From Hungatella sp. UBA3048 (lineage in GTDB: Bacteria > Bacillota > Clostridia > Lachnospirales > Lachnospiraceae): a stretch of DNA of 64,000 nt. Location of the stretch: NCBI GenBank assembly GCA_002367105.1, contig DFCS01000049.1, forward strand, positions 116,070 through 180,069, read 5' to 3'. Of this stretch, positions 41,131-49,778 are shown one piece after another (positions within the stretch are counted from its first letter, which is position 1; the number at the start of each line of letters is the position of its first letter). Made by a program: the position numbers and the translations under genes. The notes under the pieces were generated by a model. That model was not told where the DNA came from and ran no database searches. It saw only the letters and a program-made list of their open reading frames with translations.

Positions 41131-42639
41131 CTAACGTACTAAATGTATCTCTTCCGCCAGTTCCCTGGCTAGAAGGCTGTGATCTCCCTGCTTCTCTTTA
41201 ACCATGTCTCCGGCACGGCCATGAAGCCACACACCAAAGGCCGCAGCATCAGACTCTTCCAGACCCAGAGCCAGAAGCCCGGCTATGATCCCGGTCAGCA
41301 CATCTCCTGATCCGGCTTTTGCCATGGCACTGTTGCCACTTCCATTGACATAGGTTCTTTGATCCTTTAAGGCCCCAATCGTCACCGCGTCCTTTAACAC
41401 GCATGTGATACCGAACCGGTCCGCATATTCTCTGGCAGTGGTGACCAGCTGTTTCTGTATGGTTTCCACAGCGCTTCCCGTAAGCCTTGCCATTTCTCCC
41501 AAATGAGGAGTCACAATGATATTTTCCGTAAAATAGCTGGTCAGCTCCGGGTTTGAAGCAATGGTGCCAAGCCCATCTGCATCCAGGACAATGGGAACAT
41601 AGGCATTCGCCAGGACCTCTTCCACCAGGTTCCTTACATAGGCTTCCTGCCCAAGCCCCGGTCCCAGAACAATGGCGGTAGCCCACTCGCACTGCTTTAC
41701 CAAAAGCTTTTTAAATCCTTCCGTCCCTGCTTCTGCTTCCTCCGCTTCATACGTGGTAATAATGGCTTCCGGAAGTCCGGTTTGAAGGATGGTCCGGTTT
41801 TCTTCCACTGTGAAAATTTTCACCAGGCCTGCTCCTGTCCGGTAAGCGGCAAGGGCACTTAAATAGGCAGCCCCGCTCATGTTTTTAGATCCGGCCACAA
41901 TAAGGACCTTTCCGAAGCTCCCTTTATTGGAATAGGCCGGACGCTTTGGAAGCTGCTTCCCATCCTCCGGATCCAGAGTAAAATATTCTGTCTTAAGGCG
42001 TTCTAAGCTCTCCCCTGGAAAACCGATGTCGGCTACAAGCACCTTTCCGCTGTATTCCTTTCCGGGATAGAGCATGGTTCCCAGCTTTTCATAGCCGAAT
42101 GTGACGGTTATGTCTGCCTTTAAGGCAATCCCCATGATCTGACCCGTATCCGAATGAATGCCCGAAGGAATATCCACGGCCACCGTAAATTTCGGCCGGC
42201 AGCGGAGGATTGTCTCCAGGATCTCGCGGTATCTGCCAAGAATCTCCCGGTCCAGCCCCACGCCGAAAAGTGCGTCAATGAGAATATCGCAGCTACCGGG
42301 AATGAGATCAGAAAATCCTGCCAGATTGACACCCGTACGTTCTGCGATGGAAACCTGAGTCAGATATTCACTGCTTCCCTTGTCTCTTCCGGCAGCCAGT
42401 AAGACAAAAACCATATATCCTTTCAAATGCAGCATTCTGGCAGCCGCGACCCCATCCGCTCCATTATTGCCGTTTCCGCATAAAATCCATATCCGGTCAG
42501 TTTTCTGCCCCTGCTTCATCACTTCTTCTGTAACCGCCAGGGCGGCCCGTTCCATAAGCACCAGAGAGGGAATTCCTATATTCTCTATGGTGTAGCGGTC
42601 CACCTGCTTCATCTGTCCTCCTGTAACCAGATATCTCAT
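41131..42639 (-). CDS. nnr: Bifunctional NAD(P)H-hydrate repair enzyme (epimerase plus dehydratase)
   Basis: 502 residues. N-terminal YjeF_N epimerase (~1-215; MRYLVTGGQMKQVDRYTIEN, WILCGNGNNGADGVAAARML, DALFGVGL). C-terminal ADP-dependent dehydratase, ribokinase-like (~225-495; GKVLIVAGSKNMSGAAYLSA, IVVTPHLGEMARL, GNSAMAKAGSGDVLTGIIAG). It repairs damaged NAD(P)H hydrates. The start follows GGTGG; in-frame sequence upstream translates only an intergenic repeat-like stretch. Neighbours rex and alr match other Clostridia. Confidence 0.95.
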   Translation of the reverse strand: MRYLVTGGQMKQVDRYTIENIGIPSLVLMERAALAVTEEVMKQGQKTDRIWILCGNGNNGADGVAAARMLHLKGYMVFVLLAAGRDKGSSEYLTQVSIAERTGVNLAGFSDLIPGSCDILIDALFGVGLDREILGRYREILETILRCRPKFTVAVDIPSGIHSDTGQIMGIALKADITVTFGYEKLGTMLYPGKEYSGKVLVADIGFPGESLERLKTEYFTLDPEDGKQLPKRPAYSNKGSFGKVLIVAGSKNMSGAAYLSALAAYRTGAGLVKIFTVEENRTILQTGLPEAIITTYEAEEAEAGTEGFKKLLVKQCEWATAIVLGPGLGQEAYVRNLVEEVLANAYVPIVLDADGLGTIASNPELTSYFTENIIVTPHLGEMARLTGSAVETIQKQLVTTAREYADRFGITCVLKDAVTIGALKDQRTYVNGSGNSAMAKAGSGDVLTGIIAGLLALGLEESDAAAFGVWLHGRAGDMVKEKQGDHSLLARELAEEIHLVR

Positions 42640-42663
42640 ATATCTCCCACCTTTCCGCTTTCC

Positions 42664-42700
42664 TGCCCGCGCTTTTGGGGCAAAAGGGTCTATAGAAAAA
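42664..42700 (+). repeat. Degenerate copy of the dispersed hairpin repeat (copy E)
   Basis: TGCCCG, a 7-base loop, GGGGCAAAAGGGTCTAT and a CCGGCAG end align with cluster copies TGCCCG-n8-GGGCATAAAGGTATACC. It lies between rex and nnr. Divergent, so the assignment is less sure. Confidence 0.45.
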
Positions 42701-42744
42701 CTACCGGCAGCGAAGAGACTTCCCTTCACCTGCCGGCAGGCATG

Positions 42745-43416
42745 TTACTCCATTATTTCAGATTGTCTGTTTCTTTCTTCCTCGCTGTCCTGTATACTGC
42801 ATACCCGGTAGGATAACCGCATCAGGCTTTCCGATAGATGGACATTCTCCACAACCACATCATCCGGCACGCTTAAATCCGTATGGGCAAAATTCCAGAT
42901 CGCCTTGATTCCTGCCTTCACAAGGCGGTCTGCAATCTCCGGCGCCTTTGTCTTTGGAATGGTCAGAGCTGCGATCTGGACATCATTATCTTTTACGAAC
43001 TGCTCCAGATCATCTACGCTGCGGATCTCTATCCCGCGGACCACAAGGCCGATCAGACGCGGATTGATATCAAACATCCCTTTAATGAGGAAACCCCGCT
43101 TTTCAAAGTTTGCATAATTGGCAATTGCCTGTCCTAAATTTCCAGCGCCTATGATAATGATATTATGCTGCCTGTCTATTCCCAATATCTTCCCGATCTC
43201 TGCATATAAATACTTTACATTATACCCATAGCCCTGCTGGCCGAATCCGCCGAAATTATTCAAATCCTGGCGGATCTGAGAAGCGGTCACTTTCATTCGT
43301 ACACTTAAATCATTGGAGGAAATTCGTTCTACTCCATCTTCTAGTAATTCGCCCAGATACCGGTAATATCTCGGAAGCCTGGTAATCACTGCTTTGGAAA
43401 TTTCTTTCTCTGACAC
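42745..43416 (-). CDS. rex: Redox-sensing transcriptional repressor Rex
   Basis: 223 residues. Winged helix (~1-80): AVITRLPRYYRYLGELLEDG, ASQIRQDLNNFGGFGQQGYG with the recognition helix. Rossmann NAD(H) domain (~85-205): NIIIIGAGNLGQAIANYANF and a swapped C-terminal helix. It senses the NADH/NAD+ ratio and represses fermentation and NADH-using genes. A consensus promoter lies upstream. I see no TTGTTAA-type Rex operator in its own promoter region. Confidence 0.97.
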   Translation of the reverse strand: MSEKEISKAVITRLPRYYRYLGELLEDGVERISSNDLSVRMKVTASQIRQDLNNFGGFGQQGYGYNVKYLYAEIGKILGIDRQHNIIIIGAGNLGQAIANYANFEKRGFLIKGMFDINPRLIGLVVRGIEIRSVDDLEQFVKDNDVQIAALTIPKTKAPEIADRLVKAGIKAIWNFAHTDLSVPDDVVVENVHLSESLMRLSYRVCSIQDSEEERNRQSEIME

Positions 43417-43451
43417 TTCTTCACCTTCTTTAACTTAATCTGACTAATATT

Positions 43452-43480
43452 ATTATAACTGCGTGACAAAATAATGTCAA
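43452..43480 (-). promoter_or_regulatory. rex promoter
   Basis: Perfect consensus on the minus strand: TTGACA (43475-43480), 17-base spacer, TATAAT (43452-43457). Confidence 0.85.
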
Positions 43481-43619
43481 ACGGGTTTTATCATTGTATC
43501 CTTGAAAAAAGGAAGGACCTATATTATACTATTTCTATTGCCTTACATTTATACAGAAAGATAACACCCTTCGGATATACTTATATGCCATAAAACAGGC
43601 AGGAAAGAGGAAATGAAAC

Positions 43620-45533
43620 ATGATTTTGTCATGCAATAATATAAGCAAAGCATTTGGAAGCAATCAAGTGATCAAGCATGCTTCCTTTCATATAGAGGAC
43701 CATGAAAAAGCCGCTATTGTTGGAATTAACGGCGCAGGAAAATCCACACTGTTAAAAATCATCATCGGAGAACTTCCCGCCGATGAAGGAGATGTGGTTG
43801 TATCCAAGGGGAAATCCATCGGCTATCTGTCCCAGCATCAGGATTTGTCAGGAGAGCGGACCGTATATGAAGAAGTACTGGAGACCAAGCGGCCTGTTAT
43901 GGAAATGGAAGCAAAGATCCGCCAGCTTGAAGTGGATATGAAGCACGCAGCGGGCGAGGAGCTGGAAGCCATGCTATCCACCTACAGCAGGCTCAACCAC
44001 GAATTTGAGCTGATAAACGGATATGCCTATCAAAGCGAAGTAACAGGAGTACTAAAAGGACTTGGATTTACGGAAGAAGAATTCCATAAACCTGTCATGT
44101 CATTATCCGGCGGCCAGAAGACCCGTGTATCTTTAGGCCGGCTCCTTCTCACCAAACCAGACATCATCCTGCTTGATGAGCCTACCAACCACTTGGATAT
44201 GGAATCCATCGCATGGCTGGAAGGATATTTAATCAATTATGACGGCAGTGTAATCATCGTTGCCCATGACCGCTATTTCCTTGACCGGGTGGTCACGAAA
44301 ATAATGGAACTGGATAACGGCCTTATGACCGTATATCAGGGAAACTACACCGATTACAGCGGAAAGCGTGCCATGATCCGGGAAGCCCAGATGAAAGCAT
44401 ATTTAAACCAGCAGCAGGAAATTAAGCATCAGGAAGAGGTCATCACCAAATTAAAGTCTTTTAACCGGGAAAAATCCATCAAGCGGGCGGAAAGCCGGGA
44501 AAAGATGCTGGAAAAAATTGAAGTTCTGGAAAAACCAATGGAAATAAATGATGAGATGCGGATCCGTCTGGAACCTAATATCATCAGCGGAAACGATGTC
44601 CTCACAGTCCGCGGTCTGGGGAAGGCCTTCCATCAGAACCGGCTTTTTGAAAACGTTAATTTTGAAATCAAACGAGGAGAACGGGTGGCGATTATCGGCG
44701 GAAACGGAACCGGCAAAACCACCATTCTTAAAATGTTAAACGGTATATTAGAACCGGATAAAGGAGAAATCTCCTTAGGCTCCAAGGTACATATCGGTTA
44801 TTATGACCAGGAGCATCAGGTTCTAAATATGGAAAAGATCCTTTTTAATGAGCTGCAGGATACCTACCCTTCCATGAACAATACCCAGATCCGCAACATC
44901 CTGGCTGCTTTTTTATTTACCGGAGACGATGTTTTCAAGCGGGTAAAAGATTTAAGCGGCGGTGAACGGGGACGGGTATCCCTGGCAAAGCTGATGCTTT
45001 CTGAAGCTAACTTCCTTATACTGGATGAGCCTACCAACCACTTGGATATTACCTCCAAAGAAATTCTGGAGGATGCCCTGGTCAATTATACGGGAACCAT
45101 TCTTTACGTATCCCATGACCGTTATTTCATTAACAAAACAGCAACCAGAATCCTGGATTTAACCAATCAGACTCTGATCAATTACATCGGCAATTATGAT
45201 TACTATCTGGAAAAGAAAGAGATCATGACCAGTTTGTACACTGCCCCTCTTTCTGCAAAGGCTGCTGCCCCAGAGGAAATCTCCGAGACCAAGCTGGACT
45301 GGAAAGCGCAAAAAGAAGAGCAGGCCCGTATTCGCAAACGCCAGAATGAATTAAAGAAAACAGAGGATGAGATCCACAAATTAGAAACCAGAGACGGAGA
45401 AATTGATGAATTGCTTGGTAAGGAAGAGATTTTTACCGATGTCTCAAAGTTAGTTGAGCTTAATAACGAAAAGGAAACGATCCGGCTGCGGTTGGAAGAG
45501 TTGTATGAGCTGTGGGAAGACCTGGCAGAATAA
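43620..45533 (+). CDS. ABC-F family ATPase (YdiF/Uup-like)
   Basis: 637 residues. Two ATPase domains without membrane segments. Domain 1: Walker A GINGAGKSTLLKII (~36), signature LSGGQKTRVSLGRLL, Walker B DIILLDEPTNHLDMES. Then the ABC-F linker (~235-320, KHQEEVITKLKSFNREKSIK). Domain 2: GGNGTGKTTILKML, LSGGERGRVSLAKLM, DEPTNHLDITS. A charged C-terminal coiled coil (~550-635). ABC-F proteins bind the ribosomal E site to relieve stalling; some give antibiotic resistance. Domain layout resembles the housekeeping YdiF/Uup group, so a resistance role is not assumed. Start ATG lies ten bases after GAGG. Confidence 0.92.
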   Translation: MILSCNNISKAFGSNQVIKHASFHIEDHEKAAIVGINGAGKSTLLKIIIGELPADEGDVVVSKGKSIGYLSQHQDLSGERTVYEEVLETKRPVMEMEAKIRQLEVDMKHAAGEELEAMLSTYSRLNHEFELINGYAYQSEVTGVLKGLGFTEEEFHKPVMSLSGGQKTRVSLGRLLLTKPDIILLDEPTNHLDMESIAWLEGYLINYDGSVIIVAHDRYFLDRVVTKIMELDNGLMTVYQGNYTDYSGKRAMIREAQMKAYLNQQQEIKHQEEVITKLKSFNREKSIKRAESREKMLEKIEVLEKPMEINDEMRIRLEPNIISGNDVLTVRGLGKAFHQNRLFENVNFEIKRGERVAIIGGNGTGKTTILKMLNGILEPDKGEISLGSKVHIGYYDQEHQVLNMEKILFNELQDTYPSMNNTQIRNILAAFLFTGDDVFKRVKDLSGGERGRVSLAKLMLSEANFLILDEPTNHLDITSKEILEDALVNYTGTILYVSHDRYFINKTATRILDLTNQTLINYIGNYDYYLEKKEIMTSLYTAPLSAKAAAPEEISETKLDWKAQKEEQARIRKRQNELKKTEDEIHKLETRDGEIDELLGKEEIFTDVSKLVELNNEKETIRLRLEELYELWEDLAE

Positions 45534-45546
45534 ACGTCAGAAGAAA

Positions 45547-45575
45547 AAGGGCTGTCCTTTATAAAAGGGCAGCTC
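45547..45575 (+). terminator. Hairpin after the ABC-F gene
   Basis: AGGGCTGTCC and GGGCAGCTCT pair with two G-U contacts around a 9-base loop, 14 bases past the stop. No T-run follows, so termination is only moderately supported. Confidence 0.5.
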
Positions 45576-45624
45576 TATTAAAAGCAAATCTATTAACTTC
45601 TTTCTGTTTTTATTAAACGGCTTA

Positions 45625-46686
45625 CTATGTATACAATATCCTTTTTAATATTTCCGTCACCCTGGGCGCCTCTTCTTCCATCTCTCCCCTTGTATAGGAA
45701 CTCCCTACATATGCTGCCACCAGCTTTCCAAAATAAAACCTCATATCATCGGAAAAATAATCTGGGATGTACACAAAATCCTCCACCGAATCCCTGCTCA
45801 TAAGCAGATCCGTAGCATCCTGGCTGGTGCTGCCATAACAGCCGGAGGCATATCCGATGTACTCCCCAATAGCTGCCGTCAACTCTTCCGCCTGGCATAT
45901 TTTGATTTTTTTATAATTTGTATCCAGTTTGTAGCATACGTAATAAATACCATTTTCCGTCATTGGCGCAGAAAAATACCTTTTACCGGGATAGTAGATG
46001 ATCTCCCAGCCCTGATCATGAAACTTCCTGATCCAATCTCTGGGAATATTCTTTGTGGCCTCTGTAAAAGCATCTTTCACCTCAGAGGACACGGACGAAG
46101 AAGTTTTCTTCCCGTCAATACTAATATCAAACTCCTTGTTTCTATGACCGTTTTCATCCATGTAGAAAAGACCTACATACTGATTTGCAGCCATCTGTCC
46201 ATTATCAAAGAAATAATATCGCTTTCCCGCTACGTTTTTATAGCCGGAAGATGCCATCTCCCCCTTTGTGGAAAACCAATACCAGCTTCCGTCTTTCTCC
46301 TGATACCAGCCTTTTTGGGCAGTGCCGTCTTCGTTATAATAATGCCACTTCTCTTCATCTTCGCTGTAGCACCAGCCTAGCTGCAGCTCTCCCGTCTCAG
46401 AAAAGCAGTAGTTCATTCCGCCGATCCTTGTCCAATCAGAAACCATATACCCTTCATTATCAAAGTAATACCAATATCCATGAATCTCTTCCCAGCGGTT
46501 CTTCTTAAATTCCCCCGCGGCATTGACATATTTCCAGCCGCTTGAGTCTTCCTGCCACTGCCAGTCTGATACTGACGACTGCTGGCTTTCGCCCTCTTCC
46601 TGTATCTTATCTTCCGCTGCCATGGAAGTCATCATGCTTCCCATGATGAGAATGATACTTGCTGCCGCTATCCATCGTTTCCTCAA
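45625..46686 (-). CDS. Secreted cell-wall-binding-repeat protein with ATLF-like C-terminal domain
   Basis: 353 residues from TTG (AAGGAG upstream). Signal peptide MRKRWIAAASIILIMGSMMT with cleavage near SMAAED. Residues ~42-180 hold about six glucan/choline-binding repeats (WKYVNAAGEFKKNRWEEIHG, GYWYYFDNEGYMVSDW, WHYYNEDGTAQKGWYQE, RYYFFDNGQMAAN). Residues ~205-350 resemble the anthrax-lethal-factor-like/PPEP peptidase domain (IPRDWIRKFHDQGWEIIYYP; late YFSDDMRFYFGKLVAAYV then EEAPRVTEIL). The HExxH helix is replaced by TAAIGEYIGYA and the later Glu is Lys, so it is probably catalytically dead. Repeats firm; ATLF relation is inference. Confidence 0.75.
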   Translation of the reverse strand: MRKRWIAAASIILIMGSMMTSMAAEDKIQEEGESQQSSVSDWQWQEDSSGWKYVNAAGEFKKNRWEEIHGYWYYFDNEGYMVSDWTRIGGMNYCFSETGELQLGWCYSEDEEKWHYYNEDGTAQKGWYQEKDGSWYWFSTKGEMASSGYKNVAGKRYYFFDNGQMAANQYVGLFYMDENGHRNKEFDISIDGKKTSSSVSSEVKDAFTEATKNIPRDWIRKFHDQGWEIIYYPGKRYFSAPMTENGIYYVCYKLDTNYKKIKICQAEELTAAIGEYIGYASGCYGSTSQDATDLLMSRDSVEDFVYIPDYFSDDMRFYFGKLVAAYVGSSYTRGEMEEEAPRVTEILKRILYT

Positions 46687-46865
46687 GAGTTTTGCACTCC
46701 TTCCAGGCCTTCCATTATTTATAATAAAATATTACTATATTTCCACAGAAAAGTACAGGTTTCAAATTTAAAGTTTTTATTAACAAAGAAAAGCCCTCCT
46801 TCCTATTTTTCTATTTATAGGCTATAATTATATAAAAATATATTTCAGAAAGGGAGGTAATACTT

Positions 46866-47099
46866 ATGAAATGGAAACGTTTTCTGGCAATGGCCGGAGT
46901 AGTGTTCATTCTCTCCATGTACGTTATCGCCATAATATCCGCCTTTTCCCATAATCCGGAAGCAAAAAACTGGCTGATGGCCGCTATTTTTTCTTCTGTC
47001 GTCGTCCCTGTCTTTCTTTATGCCGCTCAGCTTGTCGCCCGGGTGATCAGGCAGAATAAAGAGGAACCGGATTCAGCCGGCAAAAACAAAAAACTGTAA
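46866..47099 (+). CDS. Small two-helix membrane protein, unknown
   Basis: 77 residues. Helix 1 at about 6-27 (FLAMAGVVFILSMYVIAIIS) and helix 2 at about 36-60 (MAAIFSSVVVPVFLYAAQLV), joined by a short polar loop (SHNPEAKN), with a charged cytoplasmic tail RQNKEEPDSAGKNKKL. GGGAGGTAAT gives a strong ribosome site. I do not recognise a function. It stands alone, divergent from the cell-wall-binding gene. Confidence 0.7.
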   Translation: MKWKRFLAMAGVVFILSMYVIAIISAFSHNPEAKNWLMAAIFSSVVVPVFLYAAQLVARVIRQNKEEPDSAGKNKKL

Positions 47100-47346
47100 C
47101 ATAATGAGAACAGAAAACGCATGCACTCTTATAGCAATCCTCCAATAAGGTTATTTGCAAATTTCAAAATTACCCGGTATGACAGCAAGACGATTACCGG
47201 TGAATCGCAGATAAGCTTTACTGGAGAGTTTGCTTTATGCGTAAACTATCCAGAGTATTTGAAAACTCCTACTTCCGGTGCAGGACTCAGCCTCTTGAAA
47301 AGGCATAGCGAAACTGACTATACACCATGCATGGTGAGCACAAATA

Positions 47347-47380
47347 AAAAGCCGCAGGTCTTAAAAATCCTGCAGCTTTT
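47347..47380. terminator. Bidirectional terminator between the small membrane gene and purA
   Basis: Stem AAAGCcGCAGG / CCTGCaGCTTT with a 10-base loop and T-runs on both strands. The 47100-47346 stretch before it holds nothing I can identify; the open frame there shows no family match or ribosome site. Confidence 0.8.
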
Positions 47381-47430
47381 CTCAAAAACCAAATTCTTTG
47401 TTCTCTATCTTTCTATTTATTCCCGTATAA

Positions 47431-48708
47431 TCATTTGCGAAAGATAATTTCATCTCTTCCCGGTCCATTGGAAACCATGGTTATGGGCGTTTCGATTTCT
47501 TTCTCTATGAATTCAATATAATTCCTGCAGTTCTCCGGAAGATCCTCGTAATTTTTAATTCCTCTAATCTCACATTTCCAGCCTGGAAGGCTTTTATATA
47601 CCGGTTTTGCTTTGTTAAGCTCTACGGTTGTAGGGAAATCTCTGGTAACCTTTCCGTCAATCTCATAGCCCACACATATCTGAAGCTCGTCAAGATATCC
47701 CAGCACATCAAGTACGGTGAGGGCAACCTCTGTAGACCCCTGGATCCGGCATCCGTACCTGGAGGCAACTGCGTCAAACCAGCCCATGCGTCTTGGCCTT
47801 CCGGTAGTTGCTCCATATTCGCCGCCGTCTCCTCCGCGCCGTCTCAGTTCATCTGCCTCATCTCCGAATAATTCGCTGACAAACGCTCCTGCCCCTACTG
47901 CACTGGAATAAGCTTTTACCACAGTGGTAATGTTCTTAATCTCATAGGGCGGAATGCCTGCGCCAATGGCGCCGTAGGCCGCAAGTGTAGAGGATGATGT
48001 AACCATAGGATATATTCCATGGTCAGGATCCTTTAAAGATCCCAGCTGGCCTTCCAAAAGAATATTCTTGCCCGCCTTGATTGCCTCATGAAGGTATTTG
48101 GACACATCACATACATATGGCTTCACCATCTCACGGTATTCCAGAAGAGTCTGAAACAGTTCCTGCGGATCAATGGCCGGTTTGTGATAGAGATGCTCCA
48201 TCAAAACATTCTTTGTTTCACAAACACGGTCAACCTTTTCCTTTAAAGATTCTTCGTCAAAAAGCTCGCTGACCTGAAATCCGATCTTTGCATATTTATC
48301 AGAATAAAATGGAGCAATCCCTGATTTTGTGGAACCAAAAGACTTTTTGCCAAGACGTTCCTCTTCATACTGGTCAAACAGAATGTGATATGGCATCAGA
48401 ATCTGGGCACGGTCTGAAACCAGAATATCAGGCTTTGGAACACCTTTGCTTACCAGATCTTCAATTTCCTTTACCAGGAACGGGATATTTAATGCCACAC
48501 CATTGCCGATGACGCTGGTGGTATGATTATAGAAAACGCCTGATGGCAGAAGGTGAAGGGCGAATTTTCCATAGTTGTTGATGATCGTGTGTCCGGCATT
48601 GCTGCCTCCCTGATAACGGATAATGATATCCGATTCCTTTGCCAGCATATCCGTGATCTTACCTTTTCCTTCGTCGCCCCAGTTGGCTCCTACAATTGCT
48701 CTTACCAT
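47431..48708 (-). CDS. purA: Adenylosuccinate synthetase
   Basis: 425 residues. GTP-binding opening VRAIVGANWGDEGKGKITDM with the catalytic Asp, then IIRYQGGSNAGHTI with catalytic His, and TTGRPRRMGWFDAV near residue 290. It joins IMP and aspartate with GTP, the first committed step to AMP. AAGGAGGAGC precedes the ATG. It lies 101 bases after a LysR gene on the same strand and downstream of purC-purF-purB. Confidence 0.97.
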   Translation of the reverse strand: MVRAIVGANWGDEGKGKITDMLAKESDIIIRYQGGSNAGHTIINNYGKFALHLLPSGVFYNHTTSVIGNGVALNIPFLVKEIEDLVSKGVPKPDILVSDRAQILMPYHILFDQYEEERLGKKSFGSTKSGIAPFYSDKYAKIGFQVSELFDEESLKEKVDRVCETKNVLMEHLYHKPAIDPQELFQTLLEYREMVKPYVCDVSKYLHEAIKAGKNILLEGQLGSLKDPDHGIYPMVTSSSTLAAYGAIGAGIPPYEIKNITTVVKAYSSAVGAGAFVSELFGDEADELRRRGGDGGEYGATTGRPRRMGWFDAVASRYGCRIQGSTEVALTVLDVLGYLDELQICVGYEIDGKVTRDFPTTVELNKAKPVYKSLPGWKCEIRGIKNYEDLPENCRNYIEFIEKEIETPITMVSNGPGRDEIIFRK

Positions 48709-48809
48709 ATGATTGCTCCTCCTTCGAGTGAAAAAATGCCTGTTACTTACCTATGATAACTCAAGAATACGCATAAGTAAAATTAATATTATTTATATTC
48801 GGCATAAGT

Positions 48810-49703
48810 TTAAATTATGTCATCTGTCATCAGTTGTAAAAGGCGCTTTCCCGCTGGAGATACGGGCGTTTTGATATCAGTGACAATGGTAAAATGGCGT
48901 TTAGGCATTTCTTCCCGGAACTTAAGCTCCACAAGACTCCCTTTTTCCAACTCCATCTGTGCAAACCCTGACATTACACAGCCTATCCCAAGATTCCGCA
49001 TGGCAAACTGAACGATCATGTCACTGGTGGAAAGCTCAAACTCCGGCTCTACCACAATCCCATGGCCTGCCAGATATTCATCCATAAATGTTCTTGTACT
49101 GGTATTCTTTTCAAGAAATATGCAAGGCAGTTCCTTTAAAATATCATAATCCAGCTCCTGGTCCTTTAAATAACGGAACTTATCCCCCGCCACAAACACG
49201 TTCCTGATTTCTTTTACATCGGTCCGCATGACCTCACTCTTTGCCTCAAAGGGAGTACTGACCACTCCGAAGTCAATCTTGCCGTCATATAAATACCGGA
49301 GTGTTTCAGGCGTAGGCCCGTTGGATACACTTACCTTGATACCAGGATACAGCTCATGGAACTTCTCCAGATAAGGCAGTAAATAAAACTGAAGCGTCAT
49401 GTCACTGGCTCCGATCCGCACCTCGCCCGTATCCAGATCTTTTAGCCTGTTTAACATACTTTCTCCATGCCAGATGTTTTCTAAACCTGATTTTACATAT
49501 CCGTAAAAAAATTCCCCCTCCCGGGTCAGACGAACCCCTTTGGAGGTCCGCAGAAACAGCTGGCTGTCCAGAGCTTTTTCCAGCTGCCTTACAGCCTGGC
49601 TCACGGCAGGCTGGGATATGCACAGCTTCTCCGCCGCCAAAGTGATGCTTTTAAGCTGGGCCACATAATAAAACACCTTGTAATACTCTAAATTGCTGCT
49701 CAT
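48810..49703 (-). CDS. LysR-family transcriptional regulator
   Basis: 297 residues. N-terminal helix-turn-helix (~1-60): YKVFYYVAQLKSITLAAEKL, CISQPAVSQAVRQLEKAL. Effector domain from ~90 (GEVRIGASDMTLQFYLLPYL) to the end, with GKIDFGVVSTPFE. It resembles the CysB/CysL-type group acting on small acids, but the ligand is unknown. AGGAGG precedes the ATG. It is placed between purB and purA, all on the minus strand, with a terminator separating it from purB; whether it controls purine genes is open. Confidence 0.87.
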   Translation of the reverse strand: MSSNLEYYKVFYYVAQLKSITLAAEKLCISQPAVSQAVRQLEKALDSQLFLRTSKGVRLTREGEFFYGYVKSGLENIWHGESMLNRLKDLDTGEVRIGASDMTLQFYLLPYLEKFHELYPGIKVSVSNGPTPETLRYLYDGKIDFGVVSTPFEAKSEVMRTDVKEIRNVFVAGDKFRYLKDQELDYDILKELPCIFLEKNTSTRTFMDEYLAGHGIVVEPEFELSTSDMIVQFAMRNLGIGCVMSGFAQMELEKGSLVELKFREEMPKRHFTIVTDIKTPVSPAGKRLLQLMTDDII

Positions 49704-49737
49704 GACTTCCTCCTGATATGAAAAATCAAAAAAACAA

Positions 49738-49770
49738 AGGCAGACCTCCCATAATCTCTGACGTCTGCCT
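49738..49770 (-). terminator. Terminator after purB
   Basis: Minus-strand stem AGGCAGACgT / AgGTCTGCCT with a loop of 13 bases, followed by TTGTTTTTTTG. Confidence 0.85.
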
Positions 49771-49778
49771 GCAAGTTT

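Noticed and set aside
42640..42729. Thirty-residue N-terminal extension of Nnr
   Set aside because: The extra residues translate a repeat-like intergenic stretch; family members begin at MRYLVTG-type sequence.
43417..43619. Rex operator in the rex/ABC-F intergenic region
   Set aside because: No TTGTTAA-N4-TTAACAA-like palindrome was found; only a consensus promoter.
43620..45533. Antibiotic-resistance ABC-F (Msr/Vga/Lsa type)
   Set aside because: C-terminal coiled coil and linker look like the housekeeping YdiF/Uup group, and no attenuator is seen upstream.
47121..47447. 108-residue ORF before purA
   Set aside because: Reads through the bidirectional terminator, lacks a ribosome site and has no recognisable similarity; no riboswitch fold could be matched there either.
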